NCBI RefSeq assembly: GCF_002994655.1
Contig: NZ_PPDL01000011.1
Span: 35,727 to 99,726, forward strand
DNA: 64,000 nucleotides
Source: Corynebacterium sp. 13CS0277
Lineage (GTDB): Bacteria > Actinomycetota > Actinomycetes > Mycobacteriales > Mycobacteriaceae
Reading direction: 5' to 3'
Shown here piece after piece: positions 35,201 through 43,415 of this stretch (position 1 is the stretch's first letter; every line of letters starts with the position of its first letter). Both the position numbers and the translations under genes were made by a program. The notes under the pieces are model-generated. The model was not told the origin of the DNA and made no database searches. It saw nothing but the letters and a program-made list of their open reading frames with translations.

Positions 35201-35228
35201 ATTTTTTCTTTGCGAGGCGTTCAGCCAC
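32214..35228 (-). CDS. UPF0182 family integral membrane protein (Rv3193c-like)
   Basis: This 1004-residue protein has about seven membrane helices in the first 330 residues and a large external region with conserved YVYTGSGG-like and PYVVAADPKTKEPSF segments. UPF0182/COG1615 proteins are widespread in actinobacteria and their function is unknown. The GTG start at 35228 has AAGGAG five bases upstream. Longer frames extend into non-coding DNA. The C-terminal 80 residues are Ala/Pro-rich. It leads the conserved Rv3193c-Rv3202c-like block. Confidence 0.92.
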   Translation of the reverse strand: MAERLAKKKSVSRPSSWVAWTIVIVSLAATILPIVIGMSTDWLWFHEVAYTRVFTTVLFARASLFLGAGLVSAAVVWAAMFIAYRTRPAELFDLEPEHPVAMTRQMVENFRRTLFAVVPLVFGVAMGVIAQANWSTVMLFLHRTTFDKRDPQFGYDYGFYAFVLPLLQLVVGLASLLLVVAFLLALVGHYLTGGIRVGNRLAGVKGQVSSAARVQLAVTGGLWALVKVASYWLDRFALLSNKHAAFMGGSYRDINATLPAKTILMVIGVLVAIAFFTAVVFKDLRIPALGTVLMLVASLVIGQAWPLAVEQFSVAPNRQAKESEYIGRNIEATRYAFGLTDANVVYENNWGAQGASDEEVAGDWATLNNIRLLDPKILSKTFTQQQQLKNFYGFPATLNMDRYTVDGELRDFVVAARELNPEELSDNQRDWINRHTVYTHGNGYVAAQANKVDEVARDVGSIRGGYPVYTVADLQTLQRQAADPEAEKLGIEVTQPRVYFGPVIAGNDPTVDYAVVGPTGSGPVEYDTDSSYYTYTGSGGVPIGNPLKRALFAARYQELNLLLSDRVGAESKIIFQRDPRTRVKKVAPWLTADSATYPAVIDGRIKWIVDGYTTLDNLPYSQRTSLTDATQDSRSDGVNAALAVSQQVGYIRNSVKAVVDAYDGTVDLYEFDENDPVLKAWEGVFPGTVKPKSEISDDLRQHLRYPEDMFKVQRDLMSKYHVDDPRTFFTGDAFWSVPKDPTSQDEKRETNQPPYYVVAADPKTKEPSFQLISPFRGLNREYLAAHMTVSSDADNYGRITIRILPTDTQTQGPKQAQDIMMSSDEIARDQTLWKNTNTLRYGNLLTLPVGGGEILYVEPLYTERKGQESAFPKLLRVLVSYKGRVGYASTIAEALSQVGINPREASDLKDAIESGELSGAVDAAPAEASAPAKDGEKAPAQPAATGALPSGDGVERINKALDALRDAKGKSFEEYGRAIDQLDAAVADYQRSQGQTPAELKPAN

Positions 35229-35674
35229 CACAACTCCTTGGATCTTTGTCTCACGTCGGTGATACCGCCACCACACGCCCGCCCACTCCCCCACCCAAAC
35301 TGGGTGGGACAAGGGCTCGAGGTGTGGGGCGTGCCTGCCGGATGCGCGACGCGCACACCCGGCGGCAAGCATTGGGGCCCCTTCACTGCGCCACAGCCAC
35401 GTGGGTGTCCTGCGGCGGGGTGAGGCCACATGCTCCCCACAATACGAAAAAGGCTTCCCCTGTGCGCGCGGGGAGGGGGTGGGTTGTGGACAACCGGTGG
35501 CAGGCGGCGTGTGCGGCGCGCGTGCCCGCCACCCCCATCCCGTGTGTGCCGACAGGCGACAGGGGCGCCGCGTCTTTCCTACACTGGCACTCACCGGCAC
35601 CCTGCACAGGCACCCATGTGCCCTGCGGGGTGCCCGTGATGAGGACCCACCGCGATTCGTGAAAGACTGCACAC
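35229..35674. other. Intergenic region between divergent UPF0182 and PPA1309 genes
   Basis: These 446 bases hold no credible gene. They should contain both promoters. The sequence is very GC-rich and no clear promoter boxes or palindromes were singled out. Confidence 0.5.
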
Positions 35675-36238
35675 GTGACTTCTTTCCCTGACACTGCCTC
35701 CACCACCCCGCACAGCACGCCCGCCCTCAACCGGGCGGTCATGGACGTGGTGGATTTCGTCCACGCGGAAGGCTGGGATCAGCCGCCGAGCCTGTTTGCT
35801 CTCGTACCCACCGCCCTGGTGGAGGACGTGCTCGACGAAACGCAATTGGATGATGCGCCGCTCACGGCCGTCGTCCAGCAGCTCCCGGAGCAGCTGCAGC
35901 CCGGCACCGAGGAACTCGGCGACTACATTCAGCGCATCATCTGGCCGCGCACCATCGTCGGCTGCGTGCTCGCCCAGGAGATCCTCTTCGCCCCCGATGA
36001 GGACACCACACCGCGGGCCGCGCGGCTGTTCAGTGGGGTGCTCGCCACCGGCCAGGAGCTCACCCTCGTCCAGGTCCGCCCCACGGAGGAAGAACTCGAC
36101 GCCATGGGCCCCTTCGCCGAGGACCAGGTGGAGCTGCGCGGCGGGGAGGGCATCGGCCGCCCGGTCATCCAGGCCCTGTTCGCCAGCCTGCAGGCCAGCG
36201 GCATCGCCGACGGCGAACTCGCCGCGGACGCCGACTAG
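35675..36238 (+). CDS. PPA1309 family protein
   Basis: This 187-residue soluble acidic protein is of the PPA1309 family, usually encoded next to the UPF0182 gene and divergent from it, as here. Its core has RAVMDVVDFVHAEGWDQPPS and IIWPRTIVGCVLAQEI. No biochemical role is known. The GTG start has GAAAG upstream. Confidence 0.88.
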   Translation: MTSFPDTASTTPHSTPALNRAVMDVVDFVHAEGWDQPPSLFALVPTALVEDVLDETQLDDAPLTAVVQQLPEQLQPGTEELGDYIQRIIWPRTIVGCVLAQEILFAPDEDTTPRAARLFSGVLATGQELTLVQVRPTEEELDAMGPFAEDQVELRGGEGIGRPVIQALFASLQASGIADGELAADAD

Positions 36239-36343
36239 GCCGCTCGTCCGCAGCGCGCAGCGCGCGCAGGCGCGCTTCTGCTGTTCTTTTCTTCCCTTCG
36301 CATCCCACCGCTTGTCCCCGCCGGTCCGATAAGGAGTCCTGTC

Positions 36344-37147
36344 GTGACACCCCGCCCCCTCGCCACCGACCACGTGCAGCCCCACGCCGCCAGCCCCCGC
36401 CGCACCCCCGCAGCCCTCGGCGCGCTCGCCGCGCTCGCACTCATGGCGACTGGCTGCGCGCAGCAGGCACTCCCCGGCGCGCCAGAGGCATCCACGACGG
36501 CGGGACCTGTGTCCTCTGCGGCGACAACGACGCAGGCAGCATCGTCGGCTGCAGTGCGGACCACGGCCGCGACGACGTCTGCCCGGGCCGCAAGCGACTC
36601 CACCGCCGCCGCTGCGGCCAGCGAGGCGACGGACACGAAGGATGCGCCGGGGGCGGCGCAGACCAGTGATCCGCTCGCCCCGGAGGCCAGCGCCCCGGAG
36701 AAAGACTCGGGTGACCTCGCCGAGGAACGCACCAGCCAGGCCCGCCGGGCGGCGGCGACGTCCGCGCAGGAGTTCACCGGCGTCGGCGTGGCCGAGGCCT
36801 ACAGCACCTTCGGCACGCTCGCCCCGCGGAGCCTGTTCGCACAATTCGACTCCTGCATGCCCAACGGGGTGCCGAACTCGGCGGCGTGTTCCGGGCCGGA
36901 GGTCGGCCAGTTCCAGTTCTTCGCCTCCGACGCGAAAGCCGCATCCACCACCCAGCTGCTCACCGAGCTGCGATCCTCCCGGGTGGTCAAAGACACCGGC
37001 AGCACCGTGGTTGGCTGGTCCACCTTGGGCTCCACCGCGATTGTCACCGTGGTCGACAACAACAAGGGCGTGCTCATGCAGCACATGATGAGCACCGATA
37101 AGCGGGATCCCCGCGAGGTCATCGAGGAACTGCACCTCGCGGACTAA
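36344..37147 (+). CDS. Putative lipoprotein
   Basis: This 267-residue protein has a lipobox (LALMATGC, Cys at about residue 38) after a long basic N-terminus. A low-complexity Ala/Thr/Ser linker (about 45-135) and a C-terminal domain with a Cys pair (CMPNGVPNSAAC) follow. AAGGAG precedes the GTG at 36344. It is probably attached to the outer face of the membrane. No family was recognised. Confidence 0.8.
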   Translation: MTPRPLATDHVQPHAASPRRTPAALGALAALALMATGCAQQALPGAPEASTTAGPVSSAATTTQAASSAAVRTTAATTSARAASDSTAAAAASEATDTKDAPGAAQTSDPLAPEASAPEKDSGDLAEERTSQARRAAATSAQEFTGVGVAEAYSTFGTLAPRSLFAQFDSCMPNGVPNSAACSGPEVGQFQFFASDAKAASTTQLLTELRSSRVVKDTGSTVVGWSTLGSTAIVTVVDNNKGVLMQHMMSTDKRDPREVIEELHLAD

Positions 37148-37224
37148 ACGGCCCTTGCCGCAGGGCTTCGCCTGCCGGCGCCGCTTGCAGGCCAGGCTGA
37201 CAGCACAGTCGGGGGTGTGCGGGG

Positions 37225-38283
37225 TTAGCAGGTGGGGAACTCGCCGCCGCTGCGGAAAGCACGCAGGGAACTGACCGCGTCCGACAGGGTCGTGACCTCA
37301 ATGAGAGGGATATCAGCCTTCGCGCGGCGGGCCTCCGCACAATTGTCCTTCGGCACGAGGAACGCTTCCGCGCCCGCATCCGCCGCGGCGGCAATCTTGT
37401 GCGTGATACCACCGATGGGGCCGATCTCCCCCTCGCCGGTGATGGTGCCCGTCCCGGCGAGCGTGTGCCCCTGGAGGAGATCCTCCTCCGTCAGCTTGTC
37501 GATGACCGTGAGGCTAAACACCAGGCCCGCCGACGGCCCGCCAACGTCCTCCAGGTTGTACTCCACTTCGACGCCGTCGGCGCTGGAGGCCTTCATCAGC
37601 ACCCCCAGCTGCGGCATCTCCGGGGCGCCCTCCGGCAGGTTGGGGCGCGCCTGCAGCGTCACCGTGTGGTGCTGCTCCACCCCATCGTGGAGGACCGTCA
37701 CCTCCAGTTCCTCGCCGGGTTTCTTGTCCATGACGAGTTTCTGCACCTGGCTGGGGGTCTCCACGGGCTGGCCGTCGACCGCCACAATCTGGTCCCCCGT
37801 GGCCAGCACTCCCGCGGCGGGGGAATCTGGCACCGTGTCAGCCACCTCGATCGTCACCTTCTTGTTGAGGTAGCGCAGTGCCGCGACCGTCGCCGAATGC
37901 TCCGAGGAGGCGAACGCCAGCTTGTTCTGCTGGTCCACCTCGTCGGCGGTGCTGTTCTGCGGGATGACGGTATCCAACGGCACGATCGTGTCGTCAGTCG
38001 TCAACCAGCGGCTCAGCGCCTGCGAGAGGGGCATGTTGTGCCGCACCGCCACCGTCGTCATATACAGGGTGCCGGTCGTCGCATCCGTCGGCACGCCTTC
38101 GATGCTGACGACCTGCTCGCCGTCCACGGCGCCGAGGGTGTTGAACACCGGCCCGGGCCCCTCCGCGGCGAGCGGCACCGTGAGTTCGATGTCGGTGCCG
38201 GGCACGTGGCTGGAGGTAATGAGGGTGGTGGCAACCGCGACGGGGATGAAACCCCACAGCAAGGTGGCAAAGCGTCGATTCAC
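37225..38283 (-). CDS. PDZ-domain Lon-like (S16) protease, membrane-anchored (Rv3194c-like)
   Basis: This 352-residue protein has an N-terminal membrane helix (about 6-24), a PDZ domain (about 141-212) and a Lon-type proteolytic domain with catalytic Ser251 in GGPSAG and Lys296 in GGITHK. There is no ATPase module, as is normal for this YlbL-type family. It would cleave membrane or secreted substrates outside the cell. A GTG at 38283 is taken as start, with another at 38289. Next to the divergent DUF2342-type gene, as in related genomes. Confidence 0.92.
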   Translation of the reverse strand: MNRRFATLLWGFIPVAVATTLITSSHVPGTDIELTVPLAAEGPGPVFNTLGAVDGEQVVSIEGVPTDATTGTLYMTTVAVRHNMPLSQALSRWLTTDDTIVPLDTVIPQNSTADEVDQQNKLAFASSEHSATVAALRYLNKKVTIEVADTVPDSPAAGVLATGDQIVAVDGQPVETPSQVQKLVMDKKPGEELEVTVLHDGVEQHHTVTLQARPNLPEGAPEMPQLGVLMKASSADGVEVEYNLEDVGGPSAGLVFSLTVIDKLTEEDLLQGHTLAGTGTITGEGEIGPIGGITHKIAAAADAGAEAFLVPKDNCAEARRAKADIPLIEVTTLSDAVSSLRAFRSGGEFPTC

Positions 38284-38503
38284 AACCACACACTGTACAA
38301 AACCCGCGCCCCCACCCCCGGGCGTGCCACTCCCGCGCCCCGCGCCCCCGCCGTGCGCGGCGGCGCTGCCTGCGCGGATGCGGGCTGCGGGGCCGTGGTC
38401 GCGGCCATGATGGCCGGGGGCGTGGGCGTGTTCGCTCAGGGCGTGCAGTATTTTCCCTGGTGCCGCTAGCGCGGCTGATGCTCCCCCCGGTAGCCTGGCC
38501 GGT

Positions 38504-40006
38504 ATGAGTAACGGTGGATTTGGCTTTTCTTTCGGCGCCCCGCGCGACGACGATGACGACAACAACGACAAGCAGGGCAATCAGGGCAACAACTCTGGCC
38601 CCTTTGATCCTTTCTCGTTCATCTTCGGCGGGGCCTCCCCCTTTGGGGGCGCCACCGGTACAGGCGGGCGGAACCCGCTCGAGGATTTATTTGGCGGGCT
38701 GACGGGCTTCGGCGCCCCCGCCGACGCGGGCGAGTCCACCGCGGACGAGGACGAGTCGTTCCTCCCCGTCGACATGGTGGAGCGCGCCCTGTCGACCCAG
38801 TTGTCGCGCCCGGGGTTCGAAACCGCCAATGCTGCCCCCGCGAGTAAGGATGCGGCGGCCGTGCAGGAGGCGACCCGCCTGGCGGAACTGTGGCTTGATG
38901 CGACGACCCCGCTGCCAACCGCGGGCGCGCAGGCGACCGCCTGGTCGGTCGCGGACTATGCCCGCGGCTCCCTGCCGTTCTGGCTCCGGCTCGCAGAGCC
39001 CGCCCGCAAGGCGCTCAATAGCAACCCGATGCTCTCCTTCGGCGAGGCCGACAACCAGCAGCAGCCGCCGATGTTCCAGCAGCTGGAGCGCTTCCTGCGC
39101 CGCCAGAACCAGAGCGCGGAGTCCACGACGGTGGCCCGCTCCCTCATGGAGCTCGCGACCTCGGTGGTCTCCGGCACTGACCTGGGTGTGCCGGCGGTGC
39201 CGCCCACGGTCGTGGCGATTATGACCCGTACCTTCCGGGAGGACATCCAGGGCCTGGACATTCCCGACCAGGAGGCCCTGGTGTACGCCTGCGCCCGGGA
39301 GGCCGCCCGCCAGCGCCTGTTTAAGCACGTCGGCTGGCTGACCGAGTCGATCGTGTCCAGCATGGAGGAGTGGGCCGCCGGCGCGTTCATCGACGGCTCT
39401 GAGGCCGAACGCTACATCCGCGAGGAGCTCGGCAACATCAGCCCGGAGAACTTCCAGGAGGCGCTGCAGCGCTTCCAGAACATCGACCGGGAGAAGCTCA
39501 CCCCCCGCCTGGTCAGCGCGAACGAGAACGCCGCGCCCCGCCTCGGCAGCCTGCTGGCGCTCATCGAGGGCTGGGTGGACGTCGTCGTCACCGAGGCCGT
39601 CGCCGACCGCCTGCCGCACGCAGCCGAACTGCGGGCCGCATGGAAGCGTCGCCGGGACTCCGGCGGCACCGGCGCCACCGCGCTTGAGGCGATCACCGGC
39701 GCCCAGATCGGCACCCCGCCGACCGACGACGCCATCACCCTCTGGGAGCGCACCACCGCTGCCGTCGGCGCGGAACGCCGCGACGCCTGCTGGGAGCACC
39801 CCGACCTCATGCCCTCCCCGGAGGACATTGCCCACCCGGCGCGCTTCATCGACCGTCTCCTGGATGAGACCATCGACGCGGACTTCGACCCGATTGCCGA
39901 GATCGAGGCCCTGGAGAAGAAGCTCGGCTCCGGCGACGTCGACCCGGAGTCGCGGGAAAACCCCGCCGACGACGGTGACACGGGCGCCACCACCGACGAC
40001 AAGTAG
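38504..40006 (+). CDS. DUF2342/COG5282 family protein (annotated elsewhere as zinc-dependent metalloprotease)
   Basis: This 500-residue protein is of the Rv3195-like family. The N-terminal 90 residues are Gly/Asn/Asp-rich. The core has AREAARQRLFKHVGWL, EGWVDVVVTEAVADRLP and the closing ERRDACWEHPDLMPSPEDI, all typical of the family. No HExxH motif is visible, so the protease label should be treated with care. It is followed by a strong terminator. Confidence 0.85.
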   Translation: MSNGGFGFSFGAPRDDDDDNNDKQGNQGNNSGPFDPFSFIFGGASPFGGATGTGGRNPLEDLFGGLTGFGAPADAGESTADEDESFLPVDMVERALSTQLSRPGFETANAAPASKDAAAVQEATRLAELWLDATTPLPTAGAQATAWSVADYARGSLPFWLRLAEPARKALNSNPMLSFGEADNQQQPPMFQQLERFLRRQNQSAESTTVARSLMELATSVVSGTDLGVPAVPPTVVAIMTRTFREDIQGLDIPDQEALVYACAREAARQRLFKHVGWLTESIVSSMEEWAAGAFIDGSEAERYIREELGNISPENFQEALQRFQNIDREKLTPRLVSANENAAPRLGSLLALIEGWVDVVVTEAVADRLPHAAELRAAWKRRRDSGGTGATALEAITGAQIGTPPTDDAITLWERTTAAVGAERRDACWEHPDLMPSPEDIAHPARFIDRLLDETIDADFDPIAEIEALEKKLGSGDVDPESRENPADDGDTGATTDDK

Positions 40007-40027
40007 CCCGCAAGGGTTCGACTGACA

Positions 40028-40071
40028 GGGGTGGGGCACACAGTGAACAGCTGCGTGCCCCACCCCCTTTT
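40028..40071 (+). terminator. Terminator after the DUF2342 gene
   Basis: Perfect 12-bp arms GGGGTGGGGCAC (40028-40039) and GTGCCCCACCCC (40055-40066) are followed by CTTTT. Confidence 0.9.
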
Positions 40072-40129
40072 GTCTTTTGTGGGCCCGCGCCCTGCGGGGT
40101 ACGACCGCGGCGGCGCGGGGTGCAGGCCC

Positions 40130-40915
40130 TTAGAGCAGGGTGAGTTCCCCGCCGTCGTCCTCGTCTGGGCTTGAGGGCGCGGGTTCCTCCCCCGCCCACG
40201 GGTCCGCCATCGGCGGGGCCGGGGTCGCGGGGTCGAGCCCCATGCGCAACGCCCGCCCGTAGCCCTCCAGGTAGCCCTTCGCGCGCTCCGCCTGGGGTGC
40301 GCGATCTGCCCAGGACCAAAACTCCGCGTCGTGCCCGCCTGCACAAAAGGTGTGCGCCAACTCGTGGACCACCACCGCGTCGATGACGTAGTCGGGGCAG
40401 GTGCGCAGCTTATCGCTGATCCGGATCGTGCCCGTGGTCTGGCTGCAGGAACCCCAGCGGGAATTCTGGTTGCCCACCCAGCGGATCGAGCTCATCCGGG
40501 CCCGCCCCTGGAGCACCTGGCGGTTGAGGCGCTCCGCGCGGGCCTGGAGGTCCTCGTCGCTGCCCCGCTTCCGCGCCCGGGCCATGCGCTGCTGCAGCCG
40601 CTGGTGCAGCTCCTCCGCGTAGCGCAGCTCTTCGCTGCGGCTCAGCCCATAGGGCACCCGCACGACGAGCATGTCGTCGACCACGCTGGCCTGGATGGAC
40701 TTCTTCCGCCGCGTGGAGCGGATGATCTTCACCGCGATGGCGCCGTCGGCCCCGCCGCCGAGGGTGAGGATTTCCTCGCCCGGGGCGCGGCGGGGCATGG
40801 CCTGCACGCGCTCGAGGTGCACAGAGTACTCCCCCGGCGGCCGGCACCCCCCGGGCGCTGCTGCGGGGTGGTGGAGTGAGTTCGGGGTGTGGTGTGTGTG
40901 ATTCTGCGTCGTCAT
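40130..40915 (-). CDS. YgjP/M48-type metallopeptidase
   Basis: This 261-residue protein has the zinc motif HELAH in DAVVVHELAHTFCAGGHDAEFW and the preceding RWGSCSQTTGTIRIS block of the YgjP/DUF45 family. An Ala/His-rich N-terminal stretch of about 35 residues may not be translated. ATG 40799 is an alternative start. The substrate is unknown. Confidence 0.88.
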   Translation of the reverse strand: MTTQNHTHHTPNSLHHPAAAPGGCRPPGEYSVHLERVQAMPRRAPGEEILTLGGGADGAIAVKIIRSTRRKKSIQASVVDDMLVVRVPYGLSRSEELRYAEELHQRLQQRMARARKRGSDEDLQARAERLNRQVLQGRARMSSIRWVGNQNSRWGSCSQTTGTIRISDKLRTCPDYVIDAVVVHELAHTFCAGGHDAEFWSWADRAPQAERAKGYLEGYGRALRMGLDPATPAPPMADPWAGEEPAPSSPDEDDGGELTLL

Positions 40916-41259
40916 AGTGCACGCAGTCTATGTGCTGCCCGGCCCCGCGGGAAGAGCCCGCAGTGCGGCCTGTGGATAACCTCCCAACGCCACAGCTCAC
41001 AGGGGTCGCACCCCCACGCGGCAGCGCACCCCGCACCTGCCGCACGGTGTGTCACGGGCGCGCTGAGAAGCTCCCTCCTGGCACGAGCGTGGCGTCGCCT
41101 CTGCCCACACACTCCCAGTTTTGGGCGACTAAGGAACCATATGGACACGAGATCGTGCCTAGAGGGATGCCGGCCAGGGCACAAGCTCGCAAGCGCACGC
41201 ACGGGTGTGCACCCCCCCCCATCCCCATCCCCTGTCTTCTTTTTTTAAGGAGGTTCCCC
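40916..41259. promoter_or_regulatory. Divergent promoter region of M48-type and ThiF-like genes
   Basis: These 344 bases have no credible gene. The ThiF-like gene has a strong ribosome site AAGGAGG at 41247-41253. No clear operator was identified. Confidence 0.45.
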
Positions 41260-42561
41260 ATGCCCGCTCCCCCACCGTCCACCCCGACCCCAACCGGCGC
41301 CCCGGCAAGCGCCCCCGCCACGGATGCGCCCGCCCACCAGGGTGCGGGCACTGCCACCGGCACGCCGCCACGGCCGCACACCCACCAGGAGCTCACCCGG
41401 GCGGCCGCGCAGCTGAGCACCAAAGGTCTTGCGGCGGCCGCCGCCGTCGCCGACGCCCTCACAGGCAGCCACCCCAGCGACGGCACTGCACCAGCGGCAC
41501 CCCGCACCCGCAGTGATGAGCGTGCCACCCCGCCGCGCATCGACGACGACGGCACCATCCGCTCCCTCCGCCTAGCGTCGCACGCCCTGGTGCTGCTGCG
41601 GGGCAAAGACTGCATCCAGTTCGGCATGGATGCCACCAGCCACGGGATCCTCCAGTGCACGGGGGAGGAAAAAATCCACCGCGTCGCCGCCGCCCTGACC
41701 ACGGCACGCACGCCGATCGGCATCGGCAGGCTCACCCGCGCCCTCGTGAAGGCGGGCATGAGCCAGCATCGGGCGCGCACCGTCATCGCCGACCTCATGC
41801 ACGCCGGCATCCTGGAGGACACCGCCCGCCGGCCCCTGCACGCCGTCGTGCTGGGCCAGGCAGACGCCGCACAGGCAGTCGCCGCACAGTTGAAAGCGCA
41901 GCTGCAGGACCATCCCCTGTCACTCAACCGCAGTGTCAGCAGCGACCCGCTGCGCACCATCATGCACGTCTCCCGGCACACCCCCATCATCCTGGTGAAC
42001 TTCACCCGCCCCACGAGCGCACTCTGCAAATCCCTGGTGAATAACCCGTCGACGATCATCCCGGTGACGTTCACCGGGCGCCACATCGAGATCGGTCCCC
42101 TGCACCTGCGCGGGGAGGGCCCCTGCGTAGTGTGCGAGGAGTTACGCCGCCGCAGAAATGACCCTCAGTGGCCGCAGATCGCCACCCAAATCCAGCCCAC
42201 CCGCCCGTCTGCCGCCCGGCGCGCACCCACTCCAGCGGCTGCGGGCGCCACCCTGCCGGCAGCCACCCCGCCTGTGGGCGTGGCCAGCATGGCGGGCGAC
42301 TGGTTAGAGCTCGCGGCGCGCACAGCGGCCACGAACCTGGCCCCGCTGCTCGTCGCCCTCGACCGGCAGCGCGACGCCCCGCACCTGGATAATCATGTGT
42401 TTCGGCCGGGTTTAAGGATTCGGCTGTCGCCGACAACGTGGGAGTACTCCACCGATGTAGTGCTGCCGGATCCCCGCTGCCCGGACTGCCACGATCGGGC
42501 GAGTGTGCTGGCGGAGGTGCGCAAAGACCGCATCAGTGAGCTCAGCAGGGCTGGCGAGTAG
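41260..42561 (+). CDS. ThiF/TOMM-cyclodehydratase-like protein (Rv3196-like)
   Basis: This 433-residue protein starts at 41260 behind AAGGAGG. The first 100 residues are Pro/Ala/Thr-rich. The rest resembles the ocin_ThiF/cyclodehydratase partner family: PVTFTGRHIEIGPLHLRGEG, then CVVCEELRRRRNDPQWP and a late CPDC. The two CxxC pairs probably bind zinc. No YcaO gene or precursor peptide is nearby, so it may be an orphan RiPP-leader-binding protein with another role. Confidence 0.75.
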   Translation: MPAPPPSTPTPTGAPASAPATDAPAHQGAGTATGTPPRPHTHQELTRAAAQLSTKGLAAAAAVADALTGSHPSDGTAPAAPRTRSDERATPPRIDDDGTIRSLRLASHALVLLRGKDCIQFGMDATSHGILQCTGEEKIHRVAAALTTARTPIGIGRLTRALVKAGMSQHRARTVIADLMHAGILEDTARRPLHAVVLGQADAAQAVAAQLKAQLQDHPLSLNRSVSSDPLRTIMHVSRHTPIILVNFTRPTSALCKSLVNNPSTIIPVTFTGRHIEIGPLHLRGEGPCVVCEELRRRRNDPQWPQIATQIQPTRPSAARRAPTPAAAGATLPAATPPVGVASMAGDWLELAARTAATNLAPLLVALDRQRDAPHLDNHVFRPGLRIRLSPTTWEYSTDVVLPDPRCPDCHDRASVLAEVRKDRISELSRAGE

Positions 42562-42650
42562 AGGCCCGCCCCACCCGGGACACAGCACTGCCGGACCTGC
42601 CGGGGCTAACCCGGGCCACGGTAGCCCCACACCACCGCCGTTGACGGGGG

Positions 42651-43274
42651 TTAGTCCTTGTCGGACTTCTCCGCCTTGCCGCCCTCGTCCTTCTTCTCGG
42701 CCTTCTCCGCCTTCTCGACCTTGCCGTCGGTATCGCCGGTGTCCTTCTTGTCGGACTTCTCCGACTTGGCATCGTTGTTCTTCGCCGGCGCCTCCACCCC
42801 CGCCGGGGACTTCGTCGTCTCCACCTGCTCCTCAATGCCGGCACCGGCCACCATGAGCAGGAAACCCACAAACGCGGTGACCACCGCAAGACCAATGCCG
42901 GTGAAGACGCCGGGCGCCCACGGCGGACGCATGTCCGCGCGGGCGAAACCCTTGACGGTGCTGCGGTGGGAGAGCCACCACACGCCCGGAGCCATCGACA
43001 CCAGGGCACCCGCCAGGGCCAGGTACATGTCAGACACGGCGAACGCGACCGCACCCAGCGCCCAAAAGCCAATCCATACCGATGCCAGCACACTGGTCAT
43101 CACGGCCACAGCCTGGCGGCCGCGGCGCGGTGCCGGGGTGCCCCCGGGCGGCACCAGCGGCCCAGCCATCGGCGTCATCGGCACCCCGGTGGCCGGCATG
43201 CCGGGCAGACCCCCAGTGCGGGGATCGGCGGGACGGGTGGTGGGGTCGACGGGGGTGTAGCGAGGATCCGACAC
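42651..43274 (-). CDS. Membrane protein with Lys/Asp/Glu-rich tail
   Basis: This 207-residue protein has a Pro-rich start, about four hydrophobic segments between 55 and 150, and a highly charged C-terminus (KSDKKDTGDTDGKVEKAEKA). The core looks like small actinobacterial membrane proteins of unknown function. It lies just before uvrD2 in the genome but nothing links their roles. Confidence 0.8.
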   Translation of the reverse strand: MSDPRYTPVDPTTRPADPRTGGLPGMPATGVPMTPMAGPLVPPGGTPAPRRGRQAVAVMTSVLASVWIGFWALGAVAFAVSDMYLALAGALVSMAPGVWWLSHRSTVKGFARADMRPPWAPGVFTGIGLAVVTAFVGFLLMVAGAGIEEQVETTKSPAGVEAPAKNNDAKSEKSDKKDTGDTDGKVEKAEKAEKKDEGGKAEKSDKD

Positions 43275-43415
43275 GGCAGCAGCATCCTTGAAGGGCGATA
43301 AAAAACGACGAGACGAACAACGATGGGGCGAGTCGCGCCCGCGGGGTGGGGCACGTGCGTGACGCGGCCGACGCCCGCAGAAGACGGCACCTGTTGTTGA
43401 CGTTAGTCGATGCCC

